A DNA stretch of 5,156 nt, taken from the NCBI GenBank assembly GCA_016871655.1, contig VHCR01000120.1:1-5156 (forward strand), given 5' to 3'. This document shows positions 4,736-5,156 of the stretch, one piece after another (the first letter of the stretch is position 1; every line of letters starts with the position of its first letter). Source of the DNA: Verrucomicrobiota bacterium (lineage in GTDB: Bacteria > Verrucomicrobiota > Verrucomicrobiia > Chthoniobacterales > UBA6821). The notes below the pieces were generated by a model. The model was not told the origin of the DNA. It searched no databases and saw only the letters and a list, made by a program, of their open reading frames with translations. The position numbers and the translations under genes are program-made.

Positions 4736-5156
4736 TTACTGATTTTGTAAAATAAGCCGCTGCTTTTCCAACAACTGAACAATCCCCTGACGCCCATAAT
4801 CAAGCATAGTTGTTAATTGAGTGTTATTAAAAACACTCTCTTCACCAGCTGCTTGAACTTCAATGAACTCAAGCGATTCATTCATGACAAGATTCAAGTC
4901 AACCTCGGCATCTTTGTCTTCACTATAATCAAGGTCCAATAACACCTCCGATTGATGAATGCCAACGCTCACCGCGGCGACTAATTGCTTCATCGGATTT
5001 TTTGTCACTTTCTTGGTTGCAACCAAGTGTTGACAAGCAAGCGCCATGGCTAAGCTAGCACCGGTGATCGAGGCCGTGCGCGTGCCACCATCAGCCTGGA
5101 GCACGTCACAATCAATCCACAAGGTCCGAGATCCAAGCGCCTCCAAGTCGATAGCG
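4736..5156 (-). CDS. rph: Ribonuclease PH, C-terminal part (5' truncated by window edge)
   Basis: The last ~140 residues of RNase PH, a phosphate-dependent 3'-5' exoribonuclease that trims the 3' tails of tRNA precursors and other RNAs; family members are about 240 residues and form hexameric rings. The frame is open to the window edge, so the N-terminal ~100 residues lie outside, and a TTG at 5146 is internal. The defining segment is LGSRTLWIDCDVLQADGG followed by TRTASITGA. Next come the conserved VSVGIH strand and the acidic DLDYSEDKDAEVDLNLVMN motif, which holds the family's metal and phosphate-associated aspartates. EVQAAGEESVF and a final helix ending in LILQNQ complete the protein. All visible signature residues are present, so the enzyme looks functional. 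It stops 69 bases before the rpmB ATG on the same strand; whether the two share a transcript is unclear. Confidence 0.97.
   Translation of the reverse strand, partial: AIDLEALGSRTLWIDCDVLQADGGTRTASITGASLAMALACQHLVATKKVTKNPMKQLVAAVSVGIHQSEVLLDLDYSEDKDAEVDLNLVMNESLEFIEVQAAGEESVFNNTQLTTMLDYGRQGIVQLLEKQRLILQNQ

Overview
The window is a bacterial chromosomal segment of mostly ordinary housekeeping genes. It is moderately AT-rich, with G+C varying by gene (high in the 3' part of carB, visibly lower in the methyltransferase gene). All stops fit the standard genetic code (TAA, TAG and TGA are all used as terminators). Phylum cannot be fixed from the sequence. Two mild hints are a ribosomal protein L28 with a long Gly/Lys-rich linker and a SufE of the type I associate with actinobacteria and some environmental lineages. 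No mobile element, CRISPR array, tRNA or rRNA was seen.

The left half reads on the plus strand. It holds the 3' end of carB (carbamoyl-phosphate synthase large subunit, with its regulatory MGS-like domain). A 168-base intergenic gap with a plausible promoter follows, then a complete class I SAM-dependent methyltransferase, and 38 bases later a complete M20-family amidohydrolase. These last two are probably co-transcribed.

The right half reads on the minus strand and converges on the amidohydrolase, with only 3 bases between the two stop codons. In transcription order it holds the 3' part of rph (RNase PH), rpmB (L28) and a 67-residue conserved-looking protein of unknown function, followed by a clear intrinsic terminator. 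Next come a two-domain rhodanese (thiosulfate-type sulfurtransferase), an imperfect palindrome, and a SufE-family sulfur-acceptor protein.

The rhodanese and SufE genes form a likely sulfur-relay pair, an arrangement I also recall from mycobacteria (sseA next to a SufE-like gene). Rph and L28 belong to RNA processing and translation. Two genes have promoter-like hexamers ending 5-6 bases before their ATG, and none of the six complete genes has a convincing Shine-Dalgarno sequence, which raises the possibility of leaderless or SD-independent translation. I found no convincing evidence of a novel multi-gene system. The best leads are the small unknown protein, the rhodanese-SufE pair, the palindrome between them, and the start-site architecture.
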